Positions 54,420-63,285 of a stretch of 64,000 bases of DNA are shown piece by piece (within the stretch, counting starts at the first letter, position 1; every line of letters starts with the position of its first letter). Where the stretch lies: NCBI RefSeq assembly GCF_042660285.1, contig NZ_JBHSTP010000001.1, positions 1,054,001 to 1,118,000 on the forward strand. The letters are read 5' to 3'. The notes under the pieces are model-generated. The model was not told the origin of the DNA. It ran no database searches and saw nothing but the letters and a program-made list of their open reading frames with translations. A program made the position numbers and the translations under genes. The DNA is from Luethyella okanaganae (GTDB lineage Bacteria > Actinomycetota > Actinomycetes > Actinomycetales > Microbacteriaceae).

Positions 54420-55957
54420 GGGCGTCTCCAGGTGCGGCCGTCACGGGCCAATAGGTCGTCGGCGGAGTCCGGCCCCCAACTGCCGGGGCGGTACTGCTCC
54501 GGGCGTCCCTGGGACGCCCAGAACTCCTCGATCGGGTCGAGGATCTTCCACGAGAGCTCGACCTCCTCGTGCCTCGGGAACAGTGGCGGGTCGCCGAGGA
54601 GCACATCGAGGATGAGGCGCTCGTAGGCTTCTGGACTCGCCTCGGTGAACGCATGGCCGTAACCGAAGTCCATGGTGACGTCGCGCACCTGCATGCCAGC
54701 ACCCGGAACCTTGGAGCCGAAACGGATCGTGACGCCCTCATCCGGCTGCACGCGGATCACGAGGGCGTTCTGACCGAGCTCCGAGGTCTGGCTGTCGGCG
54801 AAGAGCTGTTGCGGGGCACGTTTGAAGACCACGGCGATCTCGGTCACCCGTCGGCCGAGGCGCTTTCCGGCGCGCAGGTAGAAAGGAACCCCAGCCCAGC
54901 GCCGTGTTCCGACGGTGAGTTTGACGGCGGCGTATGTCTCCGTCGTCGATTCCGGGTTCATGCCGTCCTCCTCGAGGAAGCCGAGCACCTTCTCGCCGCC
55001 CTGCCACCCGCCACCATATTGCCCTCGAGCGGTTCCCGTCGCCAGGTCGGGCGGAAGCCGGACCGCCGCGAGAACCTTCTCCTTCTCGGCGCGAAGCGCA
55101 GAGGCGTCGAAGGAGATCGGTTCCTCCATAGCGGTGAGGGCGAGCAGCTGCAGCAGATGGTTCTGAATGACGTCACGCGCCGCGCCGATGCCATCGTAGT
55201 AACCGGCACGTCCGCCGACCCCGATGTCCTCCGCCATCGTGATCTGCACGTGGTCGACGTAGTTGGTGTTCCAGATGGGCTCGTAGAGCTGGTTGGCGAA
55301 GCGCAGGGCGAGGATGTTCTGCACCGTCTCCTTGCCCAGGTAGTGGTCGATCCGAAACACCGAGTCGGCGGGGAAGACGGACTCCACCACGCGGTTGAGC
55401 TCGCGTGCCGTCGTGAGGTCGCTGCCGAACGGCTTCTCGATGACGACGCGCCGCCACGAGCCGTTCTTGCCTACGGCCAGACCCGACTTGCGAAGCTGCT
55501 CGGTGACCTCGGGGAAGGCCTTCGGCGGGATGGAGAGGTAGAACGCATGGTTGCCCATCGTTCCGCGCTCTCGGTCGAGGCTGTCGATCGCCGTTTTGAG
55601 CCGAGCGAACGCGTCGTCGTCGTCGAAGGTTCCCGGCACGAAACGGATGCCCTGTGCGAGCTGGGCCCAGACGTCCTCACGGAAATCCGTCCGTGCGTAC
55701 TGCTTGACCGAATCATGCACGATCTGCATGAAGTCCTGATCGGCCCAATCGCGACGGGCGAACCCGACGAGTGCGAAGCCCGGCGGCAGGAGACCGCGAT
55801 TGGCGAGGTCGTAGACTGCCGGCATCAGCTTCTTGCGCGACAGGTCACCCGTCACGCCGAAGATGATGAGGCCGCTCGGCCCGGCTATGCGGCTGAGACG
55901 GTAGTCGGACGGCCGTCGGAGCGGGTTGAAGTCCGCGGTGATGTCCACCGGTGGCAT
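54416..55957 (-). CDS. zwf: glucose-6-phosphate dehydrogenase
   Basis: Zwf oxidises glucose 6-phosphate with NADP, the entry to the oxidative pentose-phosphate pathway. The ATG at 55957 has GAGGAGC upstream and gives 513 residues (MPPVDITADFNPLRRPSDYR). IIFGVTGDLSRKKLMPA is the cofactor loop, and RVVIEKPFGSD and the active site RIDHYLGKETVQNI are complete. The frame continues upstream only inside pgi. It overlaps opcA by four bases. Confidence 0.97.
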   Translation of the reverse strand: MPPVDITADFNPLRRPSDYRLSRIAGPSGLIIFGVTGDLSRKKLMPAVYDLANRGLLPPGFALVGFARRDWADQDFMQIVHDSVKQYARTDFREDVWAQLAQGIRFVPGTFDDDDAFARLKTAIDSLDRERGTMGNHAFYLSIPPKAFPEVTEQLRKSGLAVGKNGSWRRVVIEKPFGSDLTTARELNRVVESVFPADSVFRIDHYLGKETVQNILALRFANQLYEPIWNTNYVDHVQITMAEDIGVGGRAGYYDGIGAARDVIQNHLLQLLALTAMEEPISFDASALRAEKEKVLAAVRLPPDLATGTARGQYGGGWQGGEKVLGFLEEDGMNPESTTETYAAVKLTVGTRRWAGVPFYLRAGKRLGRRVTEIAVVFKRAPQQLFADSQTSELGQNALVIRVQPDEGVTIRFGSKVPGAGMQVRDVTMDFGYGHAFTEASPEAYERLILDVLLGDPPLFPRHEEVELSWKILDPIEEFWASQGRPEQYRPGSWGPDSADDLLARDGRTWRRP

Positions 55958-55982
55958 GAAGCTCCTCGATTGTCGCAACGGT

Positions 55983-57590
55983 CTAACCGGCTGCCTCGAA
56001 CAATGTCGTGACATTTGCGGTCGGATCGGTGAGGTTGAGGGTGAGAACGGGGCGGCCGTGTTCGGCGAGCACGCTGGCGTCGCCGCTCGCCTGTGCTTGG
56101 ATGAGTTCGCCAAAGGTGAACGGGCGGTCGGGGATGTCGAGGTCCTCCGATGGGACGGCCGTGATCTGAAGGAAGGCGCCGACGGCAGGTCCACCCTTGT
56201 GGAACTGCCCGGTCGAATGCAGGAAGCGCGGGCCCCAGCCGAAGGTGACCGGTCGTCCGGAGCGTTTCGCGAGGACATCTCTGAGGGCTGAGAGCCGAGG
56301 GAGGGCGAGACGGTCGACATATGCCTGGATCGAGATATAGCCGTCGGCTGGCAGCTCCTCGAGCAGGACATCGATGGCCGACCGCAAGTCGCTCGCCGCA
56401 CCGATGACCTCGGGCGTCCCGCGCACCTCGATGCCCTGCGAGACGAAGGCGGCCGGGGCGGGCTCAGGGCGCGCGTCGAGCAGGCCGCGTGCAGCGATCT
56501 TCGCGGACTCGACATCGGGCTGGTCGAATGGGTTGATGCCGAGGATGCGGCCTGCGACGGCCGTCGCGTACTCCCACACGAGGAACTGCGCGCCGAGCGT
56601 TCCGCTCACGCGGATCTCGTTCGCGCTCTCGTGCTCGCGGTAGAGGTGCTCTCCAGCGTCGTTGACGAGGCGGACAAGCTGGAAGTCGGCGAGGTCCTCG
56701 TCGAGCTCTGGCGAGTCGGAGTCGAGCACGATCGGCAGCAGACCGGTGCCGAGCTTGCCGGTCGACTCTGCTATGAGCTGCTCCACCCAATCGCCGAAGC
56801 CGACGATGTGCGTTCCGTCGGCGAGGATGCCGAGCTTGTCGCGGAGCGGCGTCGTTCCGGCAATCGCTGCGCCCAGCACGAGTCCGGGATTGTCGGGGGT
56901 GTCGATCGCGAGCGAGAGCGAGATCGTCTCGGCCTCGTCGAGAAGTTCGGCGATGTCGACGCCCGCCAGGCCGGATGGGACCAGCCCGAAGGCCGTGAGA
57001 GCCGAGTATCGACCGCCGACGTTGGGGTCCGCGTTGAACACGCGATAGCCCGCTTCGCGCGCCGAGACGTCGAGGGGTGAGCCGGGGTCGGTCACGACGA
57101 TGATTCGCGCGGCGGGGTCGATTCCTGCAGCGCGGAAGGCACGTTCGTACACTCGACGCTGGCTGTCGGTCTCGATGGTCGAGCCGGACTTCGAGGAGAC
57201 GACGAGAGCCGTGTGCTCGAGCCGGTCTCCGAGCGCCGCGAGCACCTGGCCGGGATCGGTCGAGTCGAGCACGGTCAGTTCGACGCCGGAGGTGCGGGTG
57301 ATGACCTCTGGGGCGAGCGATGAGCCGCCCATGCCCGCGAGGGCGATATGGGTGACGCCCTCCGCATGCAACTGGGTCCGGAGGGCGACGATCTCCTCGA
57401 CGAGCGGCCGCGAGATGGCGATGGACTCGGTCCAGCCGAGCCGGACGCTTGCCTCGGCCTCGGCCTCTTGACCCCACAGCGCAGGATCGAGCGCGGTGAT
57501 CCCGGAGGCGACAAGGTCGGAGACGAGAGCGGGCACGGTGGACCGTATGGCGTCGGATGCAACACCGCTCACGGAGACACGAATGCTCAA
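55983..57590 (-). CDS. pgi: glucose-6-phosphate isomerase
   Basis: Pgi interconverts glucose and fructose 6-phosphates. I choose the TTG at 57590 because GGAGG lies seven bases upstream and the TTGA overlaps the tal stop; a GTG at 57572 has no ribosome site. The product is 535 residues (MSIRVSVSGVASDAIR). It belongs to the divergent actinobacterial branch with SIS-type domains: LAGMGGSSLAPEVI, VVSSKSGSTIETDSQRRVYE, DPNVGGRYSALTAFGLVP, and FDQPDVESAK. A C-terminal segment WGPRFLHSTGQFHKGGPAVG carries the catalytic histidine and lysine region. Confidence 0.94.
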   Translation of the reverse strand: MSIRVSVSGVASDAIRSTVPALVSDLVASGITALDPALWGQEAEAEASVRLGWTESIAISRPLVEEIVALRTQLHAEGVTHIALAGMGGSSLAPEVITRTSGVELTVLDSTDPGQVLAALGDRLEHTALVVSSKSGSTIETDSQRRVYERAFRAAGIDPAARIIVVTDPGSPLDVSAREAGYRVFNADPNVGGRYSALTAFGLVPSGLAGVDIAELLDEAETISLSLAIDTPDNPGLVLGAAIAGTTPLRDKLGILADGTHIVGFGDWVEQLIAESTGKLGTGLLPIVLDSDSPELDEDLADFQLVRLVNDAGEHLYREHESANEIRVSGTLGAQFLVWEYATAVAGRILGINPFDQPDVESAKIAARGLLDARPEPAPAAFVSQGIEVRGTPEVIGAASDLRSAIDVLLEELPADGYISIQAYVDRLALPRLSALRDVLAKRSGRPVTFGWGPRFLHSTGQFHKGGPAVGAFLQITAVPSEDLDIPDRPFTFGELIQAQASGDASVLAEHGRPVLTLNLTDPTANVTTLFEAAG

Positions 57591-58699
57591 CGGGCCGCCT
57601 CCAATGCGCCCTCGACGGTTTCCAGAAGCTCGCTCCACGAGACCACGAACTTGTCGACGCCTTCGCTTTCGAGCACGGCGGTCACCTCGTCGTAGGAGAC
57701 GCCGACCGCTGCGAGACGATCGAGCACGTCTTGCGCGGCCGCATAGGAGCCCGTTACCGTGTCGCCGGTGATGACACCGTGGTCGAGGGTGGCGTCCAAC
57801 GTCTTCTCGGGCATGGTGTTCACCACTCCGGGGGCGACGAGGTTCGTCACATAGAGGGTGTCGGGAAGGCTTGGGTCCTTGACGCCGGTCGAGGCCCACA
57901 GCGGGCGCTGCTTGTTGGCGCCGGCTGCGAGCAGCGCCGTGGCGCGCTCCGTCGAGAAGGCTCTCTCGAAGACCTGGTAAGCGAGCTGGGCGTTCGCGAC
58001 GCCGCCGGCGCTCTTGAGGGCGATGGCCTCCTCTGACCCGATGGCGATGAGACGCTTGTCGATCTCGGTGTCGACGCGGGAGACGAAGAAGGAAGCGACC
58101 GAGTGGATTGTCGAGAGGTCGATGCCAGCGGCCTGGGCTTTTTCGAGACCCGCGAGGTAGGCGTCGATGACCTGCTGGTGACGTGCGAGGCTGAAGATGA
58201 GCGTCACGTTGACGCTGATACCTGCGCCAATGGTCTCCGTGATGGCGCCGAGGCCGGCGAGAGTCGCGGGGATCTTGATCATCGCGTTCGGGCGGTCCAC
58301 CTTGGCCCAGAGCTGCTTGGCCTGGGTGATGGTTCCCGCCGTGTCGTTGGCGAGGCCAGGCTCGACCTCGATCGACACACGGCCGTCGAAGCCTCCGCTT
58401 GCGTCGTAGACCGGGCGGAAGATGTCACTCGCTGCGGCGACATCGTCGGTCGTGATCTCGAAGACCGCTTCGGCGACGGATGCTCCGGCGACCGCCAGGG
58501 TGGTCACTTGGGCTTCGTAGGCGTGGCCGTTCTTGAGCGCGCCGGCGAAGATCGTCGGATTGGTCGTCACACCCACGACGTTCTTCTCGTCGATGAGCTT
58601 CTGCAGCCCGCCGGAGGCGATACGCTCCCGGGACAGATCGTCGAGCCAGATGCTCACGCCTGCAGCCGACAGCTGGGCGAGGGGAGTGGATTCGGTCAT
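57587..58699 (-). CDS. tal: transaldolase
   Basis: Transaldolase transfers a dihydroxyacetone unit between sugar phosphates in the non-oxidative branch. The ATG at 58699 has GAAGGAGA upstream and gives 370 residues (MTESTPLAQLSAAGVSIWLD). GVTTNPTIFAGALKNG and VDRPNAMIKIPATLAGLGAI, with the Schiff-base lysine in IKIPAT, identify the family. NVTLIFSLARHQQVIDAYL also fits. The length matches the long actinobacterial type. pgi overlaps the stop, and tkt ends 23 bases upstream of the start. Confidence 0.96.
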   Translation of the reverse strand: MTESTPLAQLSAAGVSIWLDDLSRERIASGGLQKLIDEKNVVGVTTNPTIFAGALKNGHAYEAQVTTLAVAGASVAEAVFEITTDDVAAASDIFRPVYDASGGFDGRVSIEVEPGLANDTAGTITQAKQLWAKVDRPNAMIKIPATLAGLGAITETIGAGISVNVTLIFSLARHQQVIDAYLAGLEKAQAAGIDLSTIHSVASFFVSRVDTEIDKRLIAIGSEEAIALKSAGGVANAQLAYQVFERAFSTERATALLAAGANKQRPLWASTGVKDPSLPDTLYVTNLVAPGVVNTMPEKTLDATLDHGVITGDTVTGSYAAAQDVLDRLAAVGVSYDEVTAVLESEGVDKFVVSWSELLETVEGALEAAR

Positions 58700-58722
58700 T
58701 TCAGATCTCCTTCGTGCTCGCG

Positions 58723-60816
58723 TCACGCCGACGCGAGCGACTCTTTGACGGCGGTGACAACCGCCTCCACCGTGATGCCGAACTCGCGGAACAGGGTCTT
58801 GTAGTCGGCCGATGCGCCGAAGTGATCGATCGAGACGCTGCGTCCGCGGTCGCCAACATAGCTCTTCCAAGTCAACGCTGAACCGGCCTCGACCGATACC
58901 CGGGCGGTGACATCCGATGGCAGCACGGTCGCGCGGTATTCCGCCGGCTGCTCCTCGAACCATTCGAGGCTCGGCGCCGAGACGACACGGGCGTTGATGC
59001 CGTCGCTCTTGAGCGTGTCTCGGGCGGCGATGGCGAGCTGCACCTCGGAGCCGGTGGCGATGATGATGACGTCGGGGGAGCCGTTCGCAGCCTCGGCGAG
59101 CACGTAGGCGCCTCTCGAGACGTTCTTCGCGGAAGCGAGCACGTCACCGGATGCCTGGCCGTCGCCGCGTTCGAACACTGGGATGTTCTGGCGGGTGAGC
59201 GCGATCCCCGCCGGGCCGCTGCGGCGCTTGAGGATCTCGAGCCAGGCGTAGGCGACCTCGTTGGCGTCGCCGGGGCGCACGACATCGAGACCGGGGACCG
59301 CGCGAAGCGTCGCGAGCTGCTCGATCGGCTGGTGCGTCGGGCCGTCCTCGCCGAGCGCCACGGAATCGTGCGTCCAGACGAAGATCGACGGAATCCTCAT
59401 GAGAGCGGCGAGGCGCACTGCCGGGCGCATGTAGTCGCTGAAGATGAGGAACGTCCCGCCGAAGGCGCGTGTGTTGCCGTGCAGGACGATGCCGTTGACG
59501 ATGGCGCCCATCGCGTGCTCGCGGATGCCGAAGTGCAGCACCCGTCCGTACTCGTCCCCGGTCCACTCGTGGGTCGAGCGCTCACTCGGAACGAAGGACG
59601 GCGCACCGTCGATCGTCGTGAGGTTCGACTCGGCGAGGTCGGCGGAGCCTCCCCAGAGCTCGGGAACGATACCGGAGATCGCGTTGATGACCTTTCCGGA
59701 GGCGACGCGGGTGGAGACGTCCTTGCCGGCCTCGAACACGGGGAGCGCATCCTCGACGCCGTCGGGCAGCTCGCCCGAGAGCACACGGTCGAGCAGGGCC
59801 TTGCGCTCCGGGTTGGCGGCAGCCCACGCATCGAACGTGGTCTGCCACTCGGCGCGCGCGCGCGCGCCGCGCTCCACGGCTTTACGAGTGTGCGTGAGCA
59901 CCTCGTCGGCGACGACGAAGGACTCGGCGGGGTCGAAGCCGAGCACCTCTTTGACTGCGGCGAGCTCCTCTGCGCCGAGTGCGGAACCATGGATCTTGCC
60001 CGTGTTCTGCTTCTTCGGGCTCGGCCAGCCGATGATCGTGCGCAGGACGATGAGCGACGGCTTGGCGGTCTCGGCCTTGGCGGCCTCGATCGCGGCGTGG
60101 AGCTCTGCGACATCCTCGTGGTACTCGCCGGTCTTCTTCCAGTCGACGATCTGCACGTGCCAGTGGTAGGCCTCGTACCGCTTCGCCACGTCCTCGGTGA
60201 AGGCGATGTTGGTGTCGTCCTCGATCGAGATCTGATTGCTGTCGTAGATCACCACGAGATTCCCGAGCTCCTGATGCCCGGCGAGTGAGGACGCTTCGCT
60301 CGTGATGCCTTCCTGCAGGTCGCCGTCACTGGCGATCACATAGACGAAGTGGTCGAACGGGCTCGTGCCGGCTGCGGCGTGCGGATCGAACAGGCCACGC
60401 TCGAAACGCGCCGCGTAGGCGAACCCGACGGAGGAGGCGAGACCCTGGCCGAGGGGTCCCGTGGTGATCTCGACGCCGTCCGTGTGACCGTACTCCGGGT
60501 GACCGGGGGTCTTGGAGCCCCAGGTGCGCAAGGCTTTGAGGTCGTCGAGCTCCAACCCGTAACCACCGAGATAGAGCTGAACGTACTGTGTGAGGGAGCT
60601 GTGGCCGGCCGAGAGGATGAACCGGTCGCGTCCCAGCCAATGTTGATCGGATGGATCGCGGCGCATGACCTTCTGGAACAGCAGGTAGGCCGCGGGGGCG
60701 AGGCTCATGGCGGTTCCAGGATGGCCGTTGCCGACCTTCTCGACCGCGTCGGCGGCTAGAATGCGCGCCGTGTCTACCGCCTTGTTGTCAATGGGATCCC
60801 ATTGCAGAGCTGCCAC
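58723..60816 (-). CDS. tkt: transketolase
   Basis: Transketolase moves two-carbon units between sugar phosphates with thiamine diphosphate. The GTG at 60816 has AGAAGGG about ten bases upstream and gives 697 residues (MAALQWDPIDNKAVDTARIL); the frame stays open further upstream. GNGHPGTAMSLAPAAYLLF, GPLGQGLASSVGFAYA, the thiamine diphosphate motif SDGDLQEGITSEASSLAGH with its following asparagine, and the pyrimidine-domain HDSVALGEDGPTHQP are visible. It is the first gene of the pentose-phosphate operon. Confidence 0.96.
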   Translation of the reverse strand: MAALQWDPIDNKAVDTARILAADAVEKVGNGHPGTAMSLAPAAYLLFQKVMRRDPSDQHWLGRDRFILSAGHSSLTQYVQLYLGGYGLELDDLKALRTWGSKTPGHPEYGHTDGVEITTGPLGQGLASSVGFAYAARFERGLFDPHAAAGTSPFDHFVYVIASDGDLQEGITSEASSLAGHQELGNLVVIYDSNQISIEDDTNIAFTEDVAKRYEAYHWHVQIVDWKKTGEYHEDVAELHAAIEAAKAETAKPSLIVLRTIIGWPSPKKQNTGKIHGSALGAEELAAVKEVLGFDPAESFVVADEVLTHTRKAVERGARARAEWQTTFDAWAAANPERKALLDRVLSGELPDGVEDALPVFEAGKDVSTRVASGKVINAISGIVPELWGGSADLAESNLTTIDGAPSFVPSERSTHEWTGDEYGRVLHFGIREHAMGAIVNGIVLHGNTRAFGGTFLIFSDYMRPAVRLAALMRIPSIFVWTHDSVALGEDGPTHQPIEQLATLRAVPGLDVVRPGDANEVAYAWLEILKRRSGPAGIALTRQNIPVFERGDGQASGDVLASAKNVSRGAYVLAEAANGSPDVIIIATGSEVQLAIAARDTLKSDGINARVVSAPSLEWFEEQPAEYRATVLPSDVTARVSVEAGSALTWKSYVGDRGRSVSIDHFGASADYKTLFREFGITVEAVVTAVKESLASA

Positions 60817-61103
60817 TGGATACTGACCCTTCTGAAGCGTGGGACAGGCCCGTCGAGGACCTGCTCCCGGTGAGGTGTAGCGCGCCGTAGACATCATCGG
60901 CACAACATGGCTAGTGCAAGCCGCTGTAGGGTCGGCTCACACGTACGCACATTGACTGGCGAGCACGTTCAGTATAGGGATAGCTGCCACCCGTGCGTGC
61001 CTCGTCGCGTCATGAACGACTCCTCGGCGGCCGGCACGCGCGAATGCGCGGTCGAAGCCGTGACCTAGGATTGAATCCGTCAATCCGGCCGTAATGAGGA
61101 GCA
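60817..61103. promoter_or_regulatory. divergent control region between tkt and ctaB
   Basis: This 287-base gap drives tkt leftward and ctaB rightward. On the plus strand TTGACT (60952-60957) and TAGGGA (60975-60980) are 17 bases apart. A TAGGAT (61066-61071) nearer ctaB is a second -10 candidate with the usual short leader and GAGGAG site. On the minus strand TATACT (60971-60976) could be a -10 for the tkt operon. The assignments are by eye only. Confidence 0.4.
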
Positions 61104-62024
61104 ATGGACGTCGCCGTAGAGAGTCGCACCGAATCTGCCATGGCAGGCATCCGTCGCAAGGCCGGAGCCTATTTCGCATTGACGAAGCCGCGCGTCGTCG
61201 AACTCCTGCTCGTCGTGACCGCCCCGACGATGATTCTCGCTGCAGGAGGCATCCCGAGCCTGTGGCTCGTCGTCGCGACCCTCGTCGGGGGCGCCATGAG
61301 CGCGGGCTCGGCCGGAGCCTTCAACTGCTACATCGATCGCGACATCGACCGGGTCATGAACCGCACGAAGAACCGGCCCCTGGTGACCGGTGAGCTCACC
61401 GATCGGGAGGCGCTCGCTTTTGCCTACGGACTCGGGATCGCCTCGATCGCCTGGCTGTGGGTCTTCACGAATTGGTTGGCCGCCACGCTCTCCCTCGGTG
61501 CCATCCTGCTCTACGTCGTGTTCTACAGCCTCATCCTCAAGCGTCGTACCTCGCAGAACATCGTCTGGGGCGGCGTCGCCGGCTGCATGCCGGTGCTCAT
61601 CGGCTGGGCCGCAGTGACGGAGAGCCTCGGCTGGGCTCCCTTCATCCTCTTCGCCATCATCTTCCTGTGGACGCCCCCGCACTACTGGCCGCTGTCGATG
61701 AAGTACCGCGACGATTACAAGGCCGCCGGGGTGCCGATGCTCGCGGTCGTGCGCGGGCGCGCCCAGGTCGGGCTCCAAGTCGTCCTCTACGCCTGGGCGA
61801 CGGTGGCCTGCTCGCTCCTGCTCATCCCGGTCGCGGGCATGGGCTTGCTTTACGCCGGGATCGCCCTGGTCTCAGGGGCGTGGTTCATCTACGAGACGCA
61901 CCGCCTCTACAACCTCGCGATCCGACATGGCGACGCATCGCCCATGCGGGTCTTCCACGGCTCGATCGCGTATCTCACGATGCTGTTCCTCGCGGTGGGG
62001 ATCGATCCGCTGCTGCCGTTCTAA
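61104..62024 (+). CDS. ctaB: protoheme IX farnesyltransferase (heme O synthase)
   Basis: CtaB adds a farnesyl group to heme B to make heme O for cytochrome oxidase. The ATG is preceded by GAGGAG. The 306-residue protein has about nine membrane helices and the UbiA-family motif NCYIDRDIDRVMNRTKNRPL (Asp-rich diphosphate site). A second acidic loop comes at YRDDYKAAGVPML. KPRVVELLLVVTAPTMIL is the first helix. It is convergent with ctaA, 24 bases apart. Confidence 0.96.
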   Translation: MDVAVESRTESAMAGIRRKAGAYFALTKPRVVELLLVVTAPTMILAAGGIPSLWLVVATLVGGAMSAGSAGAFNCYIDRDIDRVMNRTKNRPLVTGELTDREALAFAYGLGIASIAWLWVFTNWLAATLSLGAILLYVVFYSLILKRRTSQNIVWGGVAGCMPVLIGWAAVTESLGWAPFILFAIIFLWTPPHYWPLSMKYRDDYKAAGVPMLAVVRGRAQVGLQVVLYAWATVACSLLLIPVAGMGLLYAGIALVSGAWFIYETHRLYNLAIRHGDASPMRVFHGSIAYLTMLFLAVGIDPLLPF

Positions 62025-62048
62025 CTTGGCCTGGGGCTCTCGCAGGGC

Positions 62049-63026
62049 TCAGCGCGGCCTCGCAGCCGCGAACGCCTCGACGCGTGCTGCGGCGCCGGAC
62101 GTCGGCACCGTTCGCGTGAGATTGAGAACGACGGCGGTCATGGCTGAGGCCAGAAGCGCGGCGAGCAGCATGTGGGCGCCGACGAGGATCTCCGGTAGAC
62201 CGGTATTGGCCTGGATGAGCCCGACCGTGATCTGCAGCACCTCGACGGCGAGCAGGTACATCGCGTAACGGTGTACGGGCGTCGCGTGGAACCGCATCGA
62301 GGCGATGACGAGCGCCAGGGTGAGCGCGAAGGTCGCATAGGCGGGCCAGGCGTGCAGATGTTCGAAGAGCTCGGCGTTGAAGCCCGTCCTGGCGGCATCC
62401 GAATCGCCCGAGTGCGGTCCCGATGCGGTTGTGAGAACGCCCATCGCGATCGTGATCGCGACGACGAAGGTCGTGACGTGGGCGAGGATCGCGAACCAGC
62501 GGGACACGGCGGGCTCACGCACACCCGGCGCGGCGTAGACCCGCGCGATCAGGGCGGTCGCGATGCACGCCATCACGAGGGATGCCGTGTAGTGGAAGCC
62601 GACGATGAAGGGGTTGAGACCGGTCCAGACGGTGATGCCGCCGACGAGGGCCTGAGCGAGGACTCCGATGAGCAGGACAGTCGACAACGCGAAAAGATCC
62701 TTGCGCTCGGTGCGCATCCGCCACACGAGCAGCACCATGGCGAGAGCAACGATGCCGACGACGCCCGACATCATTCGGTTGCTGAACTCGATAGCCCCGT
62801 GGACGCCCATCTCGGCCGTCGGAACGAGGGAGTCCGCGGTGCAGAGCGGCCAGGTCGGGCAGCCGAGCCCCGACTCGGTGAGCCGCACGGCCCCACCGGT
62901 GACGATGATCGTCAGCTCCGTCAGAAGCGAGAGCCAGGCGAAGAACCGGACCCGCCCGTCGACCGCGCGGGGCAGCCAGTCGTAGAAGTACTTCACTGGA
63001 TTCGATTCCTGTTCCTCATGCGGCAT
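62049..63026 (-). CDS. ctaA: heme A synthase
   Basis: CtaA oxidises heme O to heme A. The 325-residue protein has about eight membrane helices. GGAVRLTESGLGCPTWPLC contains the extracytoplasmic cysteine pair, and histidines in GVHGAIEFSNRM, GFHYTASLVM, HLHAWPAYA and GAHMLLAALL sit in helices where heme ligands are expected. A GTG or ATG nearer the helices is conceivable, but the chosen ATG gives a normal N-terminal length. The gene is read away from the suf operon and leaves a 259-base gap. Confidence 0.94.
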   Translation of the reverse strand: MPHEEQESNPVKYFYDWLPRAVDGRVRFFAWLSLLTELTIIVTGGAVRLTESGLGCPTWPLCTADSLVPTAEMGVHGAIEFSNRMMSGVVGIVALAMVLLVWRMRTERKDLFALSTVLLIGVLAQALVGGITVWTGLNPFIVGFHYTASLVMACIATALIARVYAAPGVREPAVSRWFAILAHVTTFVVAITIAMGVLTTASGPHSGDSDAARTGFNAELFEHLHAWPAYATFALTLALVIASMRFHATPVHRYAMYLLAVEVLQITVGLIQANTGLPEILVGAHMLLAALLASAMTAVVLNLTRTVPTSGAAARVEAFAAARPR

Positions 63027-63069
63027 GAGACGCGTCCGAGTGGGAGCTACCCAATCCAGCGTCAGGCTG

Positions 63070-63075
63070 TAGAAT
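63070..63075 (+). promoter_or_regulatory. candidate suf promoter -10 element
   Basis: TAGAAT fits a -10 box read toward sufB, and the palindrome at 63081-63092 would then lie at the transcript start. The -35 region has no clear match, so the call is tentative. Confidence 0.4.
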
Positions 63076-63080
63076 TAGTT

Positions 63081-63092
63081 GGTTCGCGAACC
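63081..63092. promoter_or_regulatory. perfect palindrome upstream of sufB, possible operator
   Basis: GGTTCGCGAACC is a perfect 12-base inverted repeat five bases after the TAGAAT. A dimeric repressor could bind here. The suf repressor gene often found next to sufB in actinobacteria is not present in this gap, and the identity of any binding protein is unknown. Confidence 0.45.
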
Positions 63093-63140
63093 GCGCGTGC
63101 GCACGACCCCGTCGTCTCGACGAAAGAGAGCGCATGGATA

Positions 63141-63248
63141 ATGGATAAACGGTTCGAGAACATTTTAGATATGCAATGCAGCCACCCGCACAATCGCTCC
63201 CAGATGGTCGACGCCCTCGCGCCGGTCGCGGGGAATGAGCCGGACTGA
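63141..63248 (+). CDS. short unrecognised frame in the suf leader (35 codons)
   Basis: An ATG frame of 35 codons lies between the suf promoter candidate and sufB. The peptide begins MDKRFENILDMQCSHPHNRS and ends in EPD. I do not recognise it. It has one cysteine and two histidines in CSHPHN. GAAAGAGAG lies upstream, though a little far for a ribosome site. It could be a small protein or regulatory leader peptide, or chance; its AT-rich start is unlike nearby coding sequence. It is shorter than usual gene-calling limits. Confidence 0.3.
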   Translation: MDKRFENILDMQCSHPHNRSQMVDALAPVAGNEPD

Positions 63249-63285
63249 TATCCGGTTATCAGCGGGTAGGAGAATGAGGTAGAGA

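Noticed and set aside
62271..63248. A 325-codon plus-strand frame antisense to ctaA
   Set aside because: Only its last 35 codons lie outside ctaA. The rest is a low-complexity charged shadow, so just the short leader frame was kept, at low confidence.
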